Shown piece after piece: positions 1 through 5,791 of a DNA stretch of 5,824 bases. The DNA lies in the NCBI GenBank assembly GCA_021405325.1, contig QWII01000198.1, positions 1 to 5,824 on the forward strand, read 5' to 3'. Origin of the DNA: Caldilinea sp. CFX5 (GTDB taxonomy: Bacteria > Chloroflexota > Anaerolineae > Caldilineales > Caldilineaceae). Each line of letters starts with the position of its first letter. Within the stretch, counting starts at the first letter, position 1. A model generated the notes under the pieces. That model worked only from the letters and a program-made list of their open reading frames with translations, was not told where the DNA came from and did not search any database. A program made the position numbers and the translations under genes.

Positions 1-357
1 TAGCACCTCTTCCCCACGCTGTGCGCGCAGGGTTGGCCCAAGCAGCGCACCATTGTAGCCCCAAGTTTCGGTCTCTACCCCAGGGAAGATTTGGCTGATG
101 CCAGCCTGTGCAGTCAGCGCAAAGACCCGCTGCTTTCCTTGCCTGGTCGATGGGGCCAAGGGGGGAATCGCCAAAGGGTTACGAAAGTCATTGCTGGCTC
201 TGAAGCCAAAGATGCTGCCATCACTGCTGTTCTGCTCACCTGCGCTGAGTTGTTGGTTCCTGTCAGCAGCGCCACAACGCGCCACCAACCAGGTCGCCCC
301 AACCGCGGCAGTACCAATCAAAAAGGCACGTCGCGAAAGTTTTTGCTTATTTGTCAT
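1..357 (-). CDS. Multicopper oxidase, N-terminal part (Tat-exported), truncated by window edge
   Basis: Reading leftward from the ATG at 357-355, the frame stays open for 119 codons to the window edge, so only the N-terminus is present. Residues 8-13 (SRRAFL) form a twin-arginine motif. A hydrophobic stretch follows (about 12-26), as in a Tat signal peptide, so export in folded, metal-loaded form is expected. Near residues 98-118 the protein reads WGYNGALLGPTLRAQRGEEV. This is the hallmark start of the first cupredoxin domain in FtsP/CotA/CumA-type multicopper oxidases, which oxidise metals or phenols and reduce oxygen to water. The copper-binding HxH motifs would lie beyond the window, so activity cannot be judged. 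A cysteine at 28 follows the hydrophobic stretch but is preceded by Arg, so it is not a good lipobox. The start is supported by AGGAGGT five bases upstream. It may be co-transcribed with the two membrane-protein genes to its right. Confidence 0.85.
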   Translation of the reverse strand, partial: MTNKQKLSRRAFLIGTAAVGATWLVARCGAADRNQQLSAGEQNSSDGSIFGFRASNDFRNPLAIPPLAPSTRQGKQRVFALTAQAGISQIFPGVETETWGYNGALLGPTLRAQRGEEVL

Positions 358-362
358 TTGCT

Positions 363-369
363 ACCTCCT
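363..369 (-). promoter_or_regulatory. Ribosome binding site of the multicopper oxidase gene
   Basis: On the minus strand the sequence is AGGAGGT, a near-perfect Shine-Dalgarno match, five bases before the ATG at 357-355. It begins one base after the end of a 16-bp inverted repeat. A stem formed by that repeat would therefore stand immediately beside, but not cover, the ribosome binding site. Confidence 0.75.
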
Positions 370-370
370 G

Positions 371-422
371 GCAACAGACCCATTTCCGATAGGTGTCCCC
401 TTTTATGAAATGGGTCTGTTGC
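371..422. repeat. Perfect 16-bp inverted repeat with 20-base loop in the multicopper oxidase leader
   Basis: Positions 371-386 (GCAACAGACCCATTTC) are the exact reverse complement of 407-422, with 20 bases between. All 16 pairs match. In RNA of the leftward transcript this would be a stable stem ending one base before the Shine-Dalgarno sequence. Neither side carries the U-run expected of an intrinsic terminator. It could be a leader hairpin that affects translation or mRNA stability, a dyad operator for a dimeric regulator, or a short dispersed palindromic repeat. The sequence alone does not distinguish these. Confidence 0.7.
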
Positions 423-466
423 TGATTAGCCGCCGGCCGGCGTTTCGTTTATTTGGGTGTTTAACC

Positions 467-1021
467 CTAAATTGATTTCAAGGCGACTTTGCCAGGGCTT
501 GCCTGCTCACGAACCTGATCGGCGCCGGCTGTCAAGCTGTGGCGGTAGAATTTCAAAAACCCGGTAAAGATCAGGGCCGAACCCACGGCGTTAAAGGCCA
601 CTCGTAACCAGTGCAGGTTTTCAAACTCCACCGCCGTTTGGCGCAGAAACTCCGCCGAGTGGACGGCCGTGCCTTCGATAAACATGATCGTGTTGCGGGG
701 CCAGAAAAAGGCCATCGAGACCAGCCCTTCCGCAACGATCATCAACAGACTGCCCACAATCCAGTAGCGTGCGGATTTGACCCGCCAGCCAAGAAGCAAT
801 GAACCGGCCCCCGTCACCCAACTGAGAAAACCCAGCGGCGGGAAGAAATCATGGGGCGCACGCACTGACATAAAGTCCAGGGCGACGGCAAAGGAAGCGG
901 GCGGGTCGCGGAAAATGTTGGGATAAATCATCCAGGTTTCGAGGACAATACTACCCAACAGGATCAGCATCACCCAGAGATAGATCAGCATGACGACAAA
1001 GGTAATCCGTTGCATTTTCAT
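467..1021 (-). CDS. Small four-helix integral membrane protein (DUF1772-like)
   Basis: This encodes a 184-residue protein with four predicted membrane helices at about 6-27, 61-79, 85-106 and 138-156, and a charged C-terminal tail. Between helices 3 and 4 it has FFWPRNTIMF followed by about 20 residues and then FENLHWLR entering the last helix. That pattern recalls the DUF1772/anthrone-oxygenase-like membrane family, where an Asn-containing loop precedes a W-x-x-x-H-W-x-R helix start. The family assignment is tentative and no function is claimed. An in-frame ATG exists at 1036, but the Shine-Dalgarno GGAGGA (1029-1034) overlaps that start and is properly spaced for the ATG at 1021, which I therefore prefer. 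It lies 41 bases after the gene ending at 1063 and is followed after 109 bases by the multicopper oxidase gene, all on the same strand, so a shared transcript is plausible. Confidence 0.75.
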   Translation of the reverse strand: MKMQRITFVVMLIYLWVMLILLGSIVLETWMIYPNIFRDPPASFAVALDFMSVRAPHDFFPPLGFLSWVTGAGSLLLGWRVKSARYWIVGSLLMIVAEGLVSMAFFWPRNTIMFIEGTAVHSAEFLRQTAVEFENLHWLRVAFNAVGSALIFTGFLKFYRHSLTAGADQVREQASPGKVALKSI

Positions 1022-1028
1022 TGGTTGT

Positions 1029-1034
1029 TCCTCC
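1029..1034 (-). promoter_or_regulatory. Shine-Dalgarno that decides the start at 1021
   Basis: GGAGGA on the minus strand ends seven bases before the ATG at 1021-1019. It overlaps the upstream in-frame ATG at 1036-1034, which has no comparable site of its own, so the shorter protein is the better call. Confidence 0.65.
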
Positions 1035-1062
1035 ATTTATGTTCTACTTGCCTCTAATTGGC

Positions 1063-1464
1063 TTACACCTTGCGGGGGTTGGTCAACCCCAGAAGCACCC
1101 AGGCACAGAGACCGACAACGCCACCCCAGATGGCGTTGGTGATCAACACCGAAACCGTCGCAAAGGCATTGGTGATCGGGCCGGCAAGCTGACCGGTCAA
1201 CACGGGGGACAGGATAGTGCTGATCACGAGGGCAAAGATGCCGTAGGTCAGCCCCGTACAGAGCAGCGTGAGAATCGGTCGGTCAACGCGCACATAGACC
1301 ACAATCGCCAGCCAGGCTACCGAGATCAGTAGAGTGATCAAGAGTGGGCCAGCTGGTCGGCCCAACCTGTCCATTAGGCCGCTGATGTTCAAGAAGGGGC
1401 GTATGAGGGCGAGGGCGCCCATGCCGATAATCAGCGGCCACTGTAGTTCATTCCCATTGTCCAT
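1063..1464 (-). CDS. Hypothetical small membrane protein, four predicted helices
   Basis: This encodes 133 residues that are almost entirely hydrophobic, with likely membrane helices at about 9-28, 38-58, 63-87 and 103-126. The only notable hydrophilic stretches are the N-terminal MDNGNE, a short loop with MDRLGRP around 31-37, VRVDRP at 58-63, and the terminal NPRKV. No catalytic or binding motif is visible and I do not recognise the family. The ATG at 1464-1462 is supported by AAAGGAG (1471-1477) six bases upstream; a second ATG at 1468 is out of frame. It is the first gene of the leftward set and faces the kinase gene across the divergent intergenic region. It is probably co-transcribed with the membrane protein that starts at 1021. 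No convincing promoter was seen for it. Confidence 0.7.
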   Translation of the reverse strand: MDNGNELQWPLIIGMGALALIRPFLNISGLMDRLGRPAGPLLITLLISVAWLAIVVYVRVDRPILTLLCTGLTYGIFALVISTILSPVLTGQLAGPITNAFATVSVLITNAIWGGVVGLCAWVLLGLTNPRKV

Positions 1465-1511
1465 CCATTGCTCCTTTCGTCATACCATTGTTGGGTTTGT
1501 CCCGCTTAGAG

Positions 1512-1629
1512 CTTACGCAGAACTTTTGCGTTGAGACAGGCCAGACCTCCGGGAAGGGGGCAAATGTCGGCTGGCAATACCAAAATGTTCTTGCCCCCTT
1601 CCCGGAGGTCTGGCCTGCTTGTGCGTAAG
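1512..1629. repeat. MITE-like element: 27-bp perfect inverted repeat within 8-bp outer repeats
   Basis: Positions 1537-1563 and 1591-1617 are perfect reverse complements over 27 bases. They begin with CAGGCCAGACCTCC on the left and end with GGAGGTCTGGCCTG on the right, around a 27-base centre. Outside them, CTTACGCA (1512-1519) pairs with TGCGTAAG (1622-1629), giving an element of about 118 bp with terminal and internal inverted repeats. It encodes nothing convincing. Its place between two divergent genes makes a terminator role unlikely, because neither transcript ends there. A non-autonomous transposon remnant or a dispersed palindromic repeat is the best guess. I could not identify a clear target-site duplication. 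Confidence 0.6.
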
Positions 1630-1728
1630 TGCTGCCGCTGTCAAACGGGGTAAAAATAGCTTACACCCTGCCCACTGTTTGCGCATCGGCCCGCAAGCGG
1701 CTTTTGTTGTCGCTAGTTGTTGACAGCG

Positions 1729-1772
1729 CCATACAGCAACAGGCGACAAGCTTGTCATCTGCCGCTGTATGG
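1729..1772. promoter_or_regulatory. 44-bp nested dyad, candidate operator of the kinase-regulator promoter
   Basis: An inner 12-bp perfect palindrome GACAAGCTTGTC (1745-1756) and an outer pair CCATACAGC (1729-1737) / GCTGTATGG (1764-1772) share one symmetry axis between 1750 and 1751. CAG/CTG at 1740-1742 / 1759-1761 also pair, so 18 of 22 positions per arm are complementary. The right end overlaps the -35 box of the rightward promoter (1770-1775), the usual place for an operator. A dimeric NarL-type regulator is a natural ligand, and the regulator encoded just downstream is the first candidate. A cruciform or RNA hairpin is less likely because the block lies upstream of the expected transcript start. 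Confidence 0.5.
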
Positions 1773-1799
1773 ACAAGCAAGGGGAAGATCCTGTATACT
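1770..1799 (+). promoter_or_regulatory. Sigma70-type promoter giving a leaderless kinase mRNA
   Basis: TGGACA at 1770-1775 matches TTGACA at five of six bases. TATACT at 1794-1799 matches TATAAT at five of six. The spacer is 18 bases. Only six bases separate the -10 box from the ATG at 1806, so the expected transcript start is the A of the start codon itself. In keeping with this, there is no properly spaced Shine-Dalgarno upstream of that ATG; the nearest purine run (AAGGGGAAG, 1780-1788) is 17 bases away. Confidence 0.55.
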
Positions 1800-1805
1800 T
1801 AGGCC

Positions 1806-2990
1806 ATGGAAACGCGGATTGACGACAAGCAAGGAACCAAACAAGCGCAACAGACGCCGGCCTGGCTGCTGGATCTGTTACTCGGCATCGCCGTGACGCT
1901 CGTCATTGCGTTGGTGATTAGCGCCGATCAGGGCGGTCATCAAGACCCTGATCTCATCGCCTATTTGTTTGCCTGTGGCTTTGGGGTGTTGATGCTGATT
2001 CGGCGCCATTTCCCGGTCGTTGTCCTGGTGGCAACCATGTTTTTACTCTTTGGCTACTATGCACTCGACTATCCGGCCATTGGTCTCGCTGTGCCGGTGG
2101 CGGCGTCTTTGTACTCTGCCGCCGAGCAAGGTCAGGTAGCGGCGGCGATTCTGGTTAGCTTCCTGTTGATCGGCGTCTCCACCGGCATCCGCTTGCGCGA
2201 TGGCCAGCCTGTCGCTTATCTGCTTGGTTATGAATTAATTTCCACCGTAACGATGATGGCCGCTGCCATTGCCCTCGGCGACAGCACACGTGCGCGACGC
2301 TCTTTGCGGGCTGAACAGGAGCAGAGTGCCCGCCTCATTGCCCAGGAACATGCCTATCGCGCCGAGCAGCGGGTACAGGCCGAACGGGTGCGTATGGCGC
2401 GCGATCTCCATGATCTTATCGGTCATAGCATTTCGGTGATCTCCCTCCAGGCCGATGTGGCCCGCGAAGCGATGGGTCACAACGACGCCGAAGCACAGCA
2501 AGCCCTGTCCCATATTCGCACCACCACGTCTGAAACCATGCGCGAATTGCGGGCAACGGTGAAACTCTTGCGCAACCCAACCAGCGAGCAGTCGGAGCGT
2601 TCGATCACCACGCTTGCTAACCTGTCCGCGCTGGTTGAAAATGCACGCGCCAGCGGTCTAACCGTTGATCTCGAATGCAAAGGAGAGTTCCAGTCGTTGT
2701 CCGCCACGGTCAGTACGGCCGCTTATCGCATTATTCAGGAGGCTTTGACCAATGTCATCCGCCATGCCAACGCCACCCAGGTCACGATCACGATGGAACG
2801 CAACGCGCACGCCCTCGATCTACACATTGTCGATAATGGCAAAAGCCCCGCAGCTCCGCTCACACCGGGCAGCGGAATTACCGGCATGAGTGAACGCGCA
2901 AAGCTCCTGGGCGGAACCTTGTCTGCCCAACCGCTGCCGGCTGGCGGCTTTGCAGTTCATGCCCTGTTGCCCTGGGAGGAAGCGCGATGA
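1806..2990 (+). CDS. Membrane sensor histidine kinase, NarL/DesK-type (HisKA_3 + HATPase_c)
   Basis: This 394-residue protein is the sensor of a two-component system. It autophosphorylates on a histidine using ATP and passes the phosphate to the regulator encoded next to it. Residues 20-157 hold about six membrane helices with only short loops and the pattern RRHFPVVVL, resembling the membrane domain common in actinobacterial-type kinases (DUF7134-like). There is no separate extracellular sensor domain, so the signal is probably sensed in or at the membrane. A coiled-coil linker (about 160-197) leads to the H-box ARDLHDLIGHS, with H202 the expected phospho-acceptor. The ATPase domain shows the N-box QEALTNVIRHA (N316), a DNG box (343-345) and the glycine-rich GSGITGMSERAKLLGG (355-370). 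All key residues are present. The gene overlaps the regulator by four bases (ATGA). The start sits directly at the predicted transcript start. Confidence 0.95.
   Translation: METRIDDKQGTKQAQQTPAWLLDLLLGIAVTLVIALVISADQGGHQDPDLIAYLFACGFGVLMLIRRHFPVVVLVATMFLLFGYYALDYPAIGLAVPVAASLYSAAEQGQVAAAILVSFLLIGVSTGIRLRDGQPVAYLLGYELISTVTMMAAAIALGDSTRARRSLRAEQEQSARLIAQEHAYRAEQRVQAERVRMARDLHDLIGHSISVISLQADVAREAMGHNDAEAQQALSHIRTTTSETMRELRATVKLLRNPTSEQSERSITTLANLSALVENARASGLTVDLECKGEFQSLSATVSTAAYRIIQEALTNVIRHANATQVTITMERNAHALDLHIVDNGKSPAAPLTPGSGITGMSERAKLLGGTLSAQPLPAGGFAVHALLPWEEAR
2974..2980 (+). promoter_or_regulatory. Ribosome binding site of the response regulator inside the kinase gene
   Basis: GGGAGGA lies six bases before the ATG at 2987, within the last codons of the kinase gene. 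The regulator thus has its own strong ribosome site as well as the ATGA overlap, unlike the kinase, which has none. Confidence 0.7.
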
Positions 2991-3652
2991 CTACGGTGGT
3001 GCTGGTTGATGATCAACCCCTGGTGCGTACCGGCCTGCGCACCTTGCTGGAACGTGATCCGGCCATCCAGGTGGTTGGGGAAGCCGATAGCGGGCAGAGC
3101 GGTGTCCGTTTGGTGCAGCAAACCAAACCCGACGTGGTGTTGATGGACATTCGGATGCCGGGCATGGATGGGATAACCGCCACGCAACAGATTCTGCGGG
3201 ATGACAAATTGCAGGGAGTCAAGGTTGTGGTATTAACGACTTTTGATGAGGATGAGGACATTCAAGCGGCGATTCGGGCCGGGGCCGCCGGCTATCTGCT
3301 CAAAGACATTGCTCCCGAAGAATTGCGGCGCGCCGTTCATGTGGTGGCGGCAGGTGAGGCGCTGCTTTCGCCATCGATCACCCGTCGTGTGATGCAGCAA
3401 TTGGCAGCCCAAACCGCCGGCAATATCAATCCCGCCTTGCTGGCCGAGTTAACCGAACGCGAAGCAGAGGTGCTGCGCCACATTGGCCTGGGTGAATCGA
3501 ACGAAGAAATTGCGCATAATCTTGTCATCAGCCCGGCCACGGCGCGCACCTATGTCAGCCGCTTGTTGGATAAACTCAACGCCCGCGACCGCGCTCAATT
3601 GGTCGTGATCGCCTATGAAAGCGGTCTGATTACCCCAGGTCAGGCTGCGTAA
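2987..3652 (+). CDS. NarL/FixJ-family response regulator (REC + LuxR-type HTH)
   Basis: This encodes a 221-residue DNA-binding response regulator, the usual length for the family. The receiver domain (1-120) has the acidic pair D8/D9, the phosphorylation site D54 in the sequence LMDIRMPGMDG, the switch threonine near T84-T85 and the conserved lysine K106 in YLLKD. After a linker, the LuxR/GerE helix-turn-helix runs from about 153 to 211. It starts LTEREAEVLRHIGLGESNEEIA, and its recognition helix region is ISPATARTYVSRLLDKL. All activating residues are intact, so a phosphorylated dimer binding a two-fold symmetric site is expected. Its start overlaps the kinase stop, making the two a cognate pair. 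The dyad upstream of the kinase promoter is a plausible target. No terminator is seen before the next gene, 56 bases on. Confidence 0.95.
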   Translation: MTTVVLVDDQPLVRTGLRTLLERDPAIQVVGEADSGQSGVRLVQQTKPDVVLMDIRMPGMDGITATQQILRDDKLQGVKVVVLTTFDEDEDIQAAIRAGAAGYLLKDIAPEELRRAVHVVAAGEALLSPSITRRVMQQLAAQTAGNINPALLAELTEREAEVLRHIGLGESNEEIAHNLVISPATARTYVSRLLDKLNARDRAQLVVIAYESGLITPGQAA

Positions 3653-3708
3653 TTTTGGTGGCGTAACGTTTCCGTGCGCGACCCGCGCCCAATGCAAGGA
3701 AGAATCTG

Positions 3709-5181
3709 ATGAAGATGATCAATCGTTTTTCTAGCGCACCAGCGGATTGGCTCCCCGGGCCGCCGGCGCGTGGCAACTTGGGCGCGACCTGGCGCTTTAC
3801 CCGCTTTATGTTGCAACCCTTTCCAACGTTCCAGCGCCACTTGTCCACCTATGGCCCGGTGAGCGGTCTAACCGGCGCGATCGAACCCGGCGGACAGGGG
3901 CTTATTCTTGCGATTGGCCCCCAGTATAACCAGCAGGTATTGAGCAATCCCAGCCTCTTTTACAACATGGAGTCGGGCAATGTGCCCAAAACGAGCGCGG
4001 CCTGGCGACTGGCGCAAGGAGTCGTCTATCTCAACGGCGAGCATCACCGGCAGCAGCGCCGGCTGATCATGCCCTCGTTTCACAAAAAGGAGATTGACCG
4101 TTATGCCGAGGCAATGGTAACGGCGACGGAGCGGTTACTGGCCGGCTGGCAACCGGGCCAACCGATCAACTTGATTGACGAGATGACGCGCCTGACCATG
4201 AATGTGGTGATCAAAACGCTCTTTGGTTTGGATGCTGAACAGGAAGGGCATGAGTTGGGGCTGCTGTTAGAAGAGTGGCTCGCGCTCAGTGGTTCGCTGG
4301 GGGCTAATCTGCTGCCGGCGGGCCTGCCTGGTTCACCCGTGCGGCGGCTCATGCGCGTCAGTGAGCGGATTGAAGCCCAAACCCTGGCCTTGCTGGCGCA
4401 GAAAAAAGCCACCCTGGCCGCCAGCCATGATGTCATCTCCACCCTCATGCAGACCCACGACGAAGAGGGCAGCCGGTTGACCGAGGCGGAAGTGATCGCC
4501 AACGGGCGGGAGGTCGCGGCGCTTTACCGCTGCCCCCGCGCGAAAGTCATCGTGAGCAGCACGATCCGGGCTTCGGATTTTCATGACCGCGCCGACACCT
4601 GCACCGGACCGGGCGTGCGTCTGCTTTTCGTGGGGTACGTTCGACCGGAGAAAGGGATCGAGCATCTCCTTCGGGCGATCCCGCTGGTGCGCGCCGCCGC
4701 TCCGGTTGATCTGGCCGTCGTCGGGTCGTGGGAGGAGTTCCCGGCGGAAAAGGATCGGTTAACGCTTCTTGCGGGATCGCTCGGGATTGAAAGCCGAGTG
4801 ACGTGGCTGGGGCACCAGGCGTTCGGTCCGGCGCTTTTCTCCGAGATGGACGCGTCGGATGTGCTGGTACTGCCGTCCTTGTCGGAAGGGACGCCGCGCG
4901 TGCTGGTCGAGGCGCGGGCGCGCAGTCTGCCGGTTGTGGCAACGCGCGTCGGAGGCGTTCCGGACAGCGTGGTCGACAGCGTGGACGGTCTGCTGGTTCC
5001 GCCCCGCGACCCGGTCGCGCTGGCGCAAGGGATTCAACGCCTGATTGAGGACGGTGAGCTGCGTCGGCGGCTGATCCGTGAAGGCCGGCGGCGCGTGCAG
5101 GGTTGGACGGTGGACGCGTTTGTCGAAGACATCGTCGGCCTGATCCGCGGCATGCCTGCGAACCTGCCGCCGTCCCGGTAG
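3709..5181 (+). CDS. Chimeric ORF: cytochrome P450 N-terminal half joined to GT4 glycosyltransferase C-terminal domain
   Basis: The frame is continuous for 490 codons but contains parts of two unrelated enzymes. Residues 1-265 are a cytochrome P450: a proline-rich entry (PADWLPGPP), the C-helix motif GEHHRQQRRLIMPSFHKKEI (110-129) whose H/R contact the heme propionates, and DVISTLMQTHDEEGSRLTEAEVIAN just before the I-helix. There the P450 ends: the I-helix AGxxT, the ExxR pair and the heme-binding cysteine are absent, so it cannot bind heme as a P450. From about residue 266 the protein is the C-terminal domain of a GT-B, GT4-family glycosyltransferase. It has LLFVGYVRPEKGIEHLL (305-321), SEGTPRVLVEA with the E-x7-E pair E393/E401, and VGGVPDSVVDSVDGLLVPP. 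The acceptor-binding N-terminal domain is missing. The start has AAGGAAG five to six bases upstream. Neither half should be catalytically complete. Confidence 0.7.
   Translation: MKMINRFSSAPADWLPGPPARGNLGATWRFTRFMLQPFPTFQRHLSTYGPVSGLTGAIEPGGQGLILAIGPQYNQQVLSNPSLFYNMESGNVPKTSAAWRLAQGVVYLNGEHHRQQRRLIMPSFHKKEIDRYAEAMVTATERLLAGWQPGQPINLIDEMTRLTMNVVIKTLFGLDAEQEGHELGLLLEEWLALSGSLGANLLPAGLPGSPVRRLMRVSERIEAQTLALLAQKKATLAASHDVISTLMQTHDEEGSRLTEAEVIANGREVAALYRCPRAKVIVSSTIRASDFHDRADTCTGPGVRLLFVGYVRPEKGIEHLLRAIPLVRAAAPVDLAVVGSWEEFPAEKDRLTLLAGSLGIESRVTWLGHQAFGPALFSEMDASDVLVLPSLSEGTPRVLVEARARSLPVVATRVGGVPDSVVDSVDGLLVPPRDPVALAQGIQRLIEDGELRRRLIREGRRRVQGWTVDAFVEDIVGLIRGMPANLPPSR
4498..4509. other. P450/glycosyltransferase junction and composition breakpoint
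   Basis: The protein stops matching the P450 pattern after EVIAN (codon 265, 4501-4503) and begins a glycosyltransferase-like NGREVAALYRCPRAKV. In sampled 60-base rows, GC is 29-39 per row before this point (3721-4500) and 35-45 per row after it (4501-4980). The exact base cannot be fixed without homologues, because a few bases may be shared by both parents. It is either a recombination joint or a misassembly. Confidence 0.6.
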
Positions 5182-5245
5182 CCGGCGCTTCCTGTGAGGG
5201 CGCTGATCTCGTTCCCGGCGCGTCGTCCGGTGTGCCTGACCTCGT

Positions 5246-5791
5246 TCAACAAGGAGGTTTAACGCGGATGTCGTAGTGCGACAGATCCACCCTCGTGTGC
5301 GTCATGCGGCTCGGTTCCGGAACGAAGAATACCGGGGCGCGGCCCGGACCGGGGTAGGTCAGCTCGTCATGCAGCACTCCTGCCGGGACGGTGAAGAAGC
5401 TCGTCGACGGATCGTTGGGCGCGAACTCGACGGCGACGAAGTCGGACTCGGTCAACTCGCCGCGCTCGGCCTTGCGCGCGAAGTCCTCAGGCGGGTCTGC
5501 GGCGACGACGTAAAGGAGCGGCTTGCTCGCCGGGTCGGCGAAGAAGAGCCAGCTTTCGATGTCGCTGTGGGCGGCGAGGTAGGTGAGGCGGGACCGGTTG
5601 CACGCGACGACGAGCATCTGCCACGGTCCGGATTCCTCGCGAGCAAGCTCGACCTGCTCGACGATCTGCTGCTCGGAGGCGACCGTCACCGCATGAGGCG
5701 GAGGCGCAAGCCGGCGAATCAGCCCGCGTGACTGAAGGTCGGTCAGCAGCGCGGGAGTTGCGCGTCGGGCCTGAACTTTCAGCGTCCTCAT
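5246..5791 (-). CDS. Hypothetical protein, possibly cupin-like
   Basis: This encodes 181 residues with no signal peptide or membrane helix, so it is probably cytosolic. I do not recognise the family. The C-terminal two thirds alternate short hydrophobic strands with Pro/Gly turns: KPLLYVVAADPPEDF (90-104), SDFVAVEF (116-123), SFFTVPAGVLHDELTYPGPGRAPVFFVPEPS (131-161). A histidine-acid pair (H141, D142, E143) is followed by PG. This layout resembles a small beta-barrel of the cupin or ureidoglycolate-lyase type, which would bind a metal or a small acid, but that is a guess from pattern alone. The start at 5791 has GAGGGGG (5801-5807) nine bases upstream. It converges with the chimeric frame, with 64 bases between their stops, and shares the high GC of the right-hand segment. 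Confidence 0.6.
   Translation of the reverse strand: MRTLKVQARRATPALLTDLQSRGLIRRLAPPPHAVTVASEQQIVEQVELAREESGPWQMLVVACNRSRLTYLAAHSDIESWLFFADPASKPLLYVVAADPPEDFARKAERGELTESDFVAVEFAPNDPSTSFFTVPAGVLHDELTYPGPGRAPVFFVPEPSRMTHTRVDLSHYDIRVKPPC

Larger units (their letters stand above)
1465..1805. other. Divergent intergenic region between membrane-protein and kinase genes
   Basis: This 341-bp gap separates leftward and rightward genes and has no convincing coding sequence. It holds three kinds of structure: a MITE-like long inverted repeat on the left, a 44-bp dyad, and a rightward promoter that abuts the kinase start. The short open frames crossing it on the minus strand are produced by the inverted repeat and lack family features. 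The stretch 1630-1719 shows nothing else clear apart from a 9-base motif whose reverse complement recurs at 1720-1728. Confidence 0.7.

Noticed and set aside
371..422. Inverted repeat arms as insertion-sequence ends (GGGTCTGTTGC resembles IS6-family termini)
   Set aside because: The arms point with their GGG ends toward each other around a 20-base centre, the wrong orientation for a single element, and no transposase or remnant is present.
431..442. 12-bp palindrome CGCCGGCCGGCG as terminator of the leftward membrane-protein gene
   Set aside because: It can form only a four-pair stem, and in the leftward direction no T-run follows.
98..475. Plus-strand open frames across 91-475
   Set aside because: They run antisense to the multicopper oxidase N-terminus, which has a Tat motif, a ribosome site and a recognisable cupredoxin start.
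1720..1725. Perfect TTGACA as a -35 box
   Set aside because: No -10-like hexamer lies 16-18 bases downstream (the region reads GGCGACAAGC). The pair 1770-1775 / 1794-1799 is much better.
3676..3688. GCGCG-ACC-CGCGC stem between regulator and P450 frame as a terminator
   Set aside because: The stem is only five pairs and no T-run follows, so read-through from the regulator is more likely.
4101..4502. Long open frame on the minus strand inside the P450 part
   Set aside because: It is antisense to a clearly recognisable P450 sequence, its composition is Ser/Arg-rich as expected of a shadow frame, and it has no family features. The same applies to antisense frames at 4333-4665 and 4547-4942.
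5251..5271. Plus-strand AAGGAGGT followed by ATG at 5268, like a gene start
   Set aside because: The ATG is followed by one codon and then TAG, so no gene starts there, and the site lies within the end of the minus-strand gene.
5276..5731. Plus-strand open frame opposite the last gene
   Set aside because: It is Arg/Glu-rich low-complexity sequence typical of the complement of a GC-rich gene and has no ribosome site.
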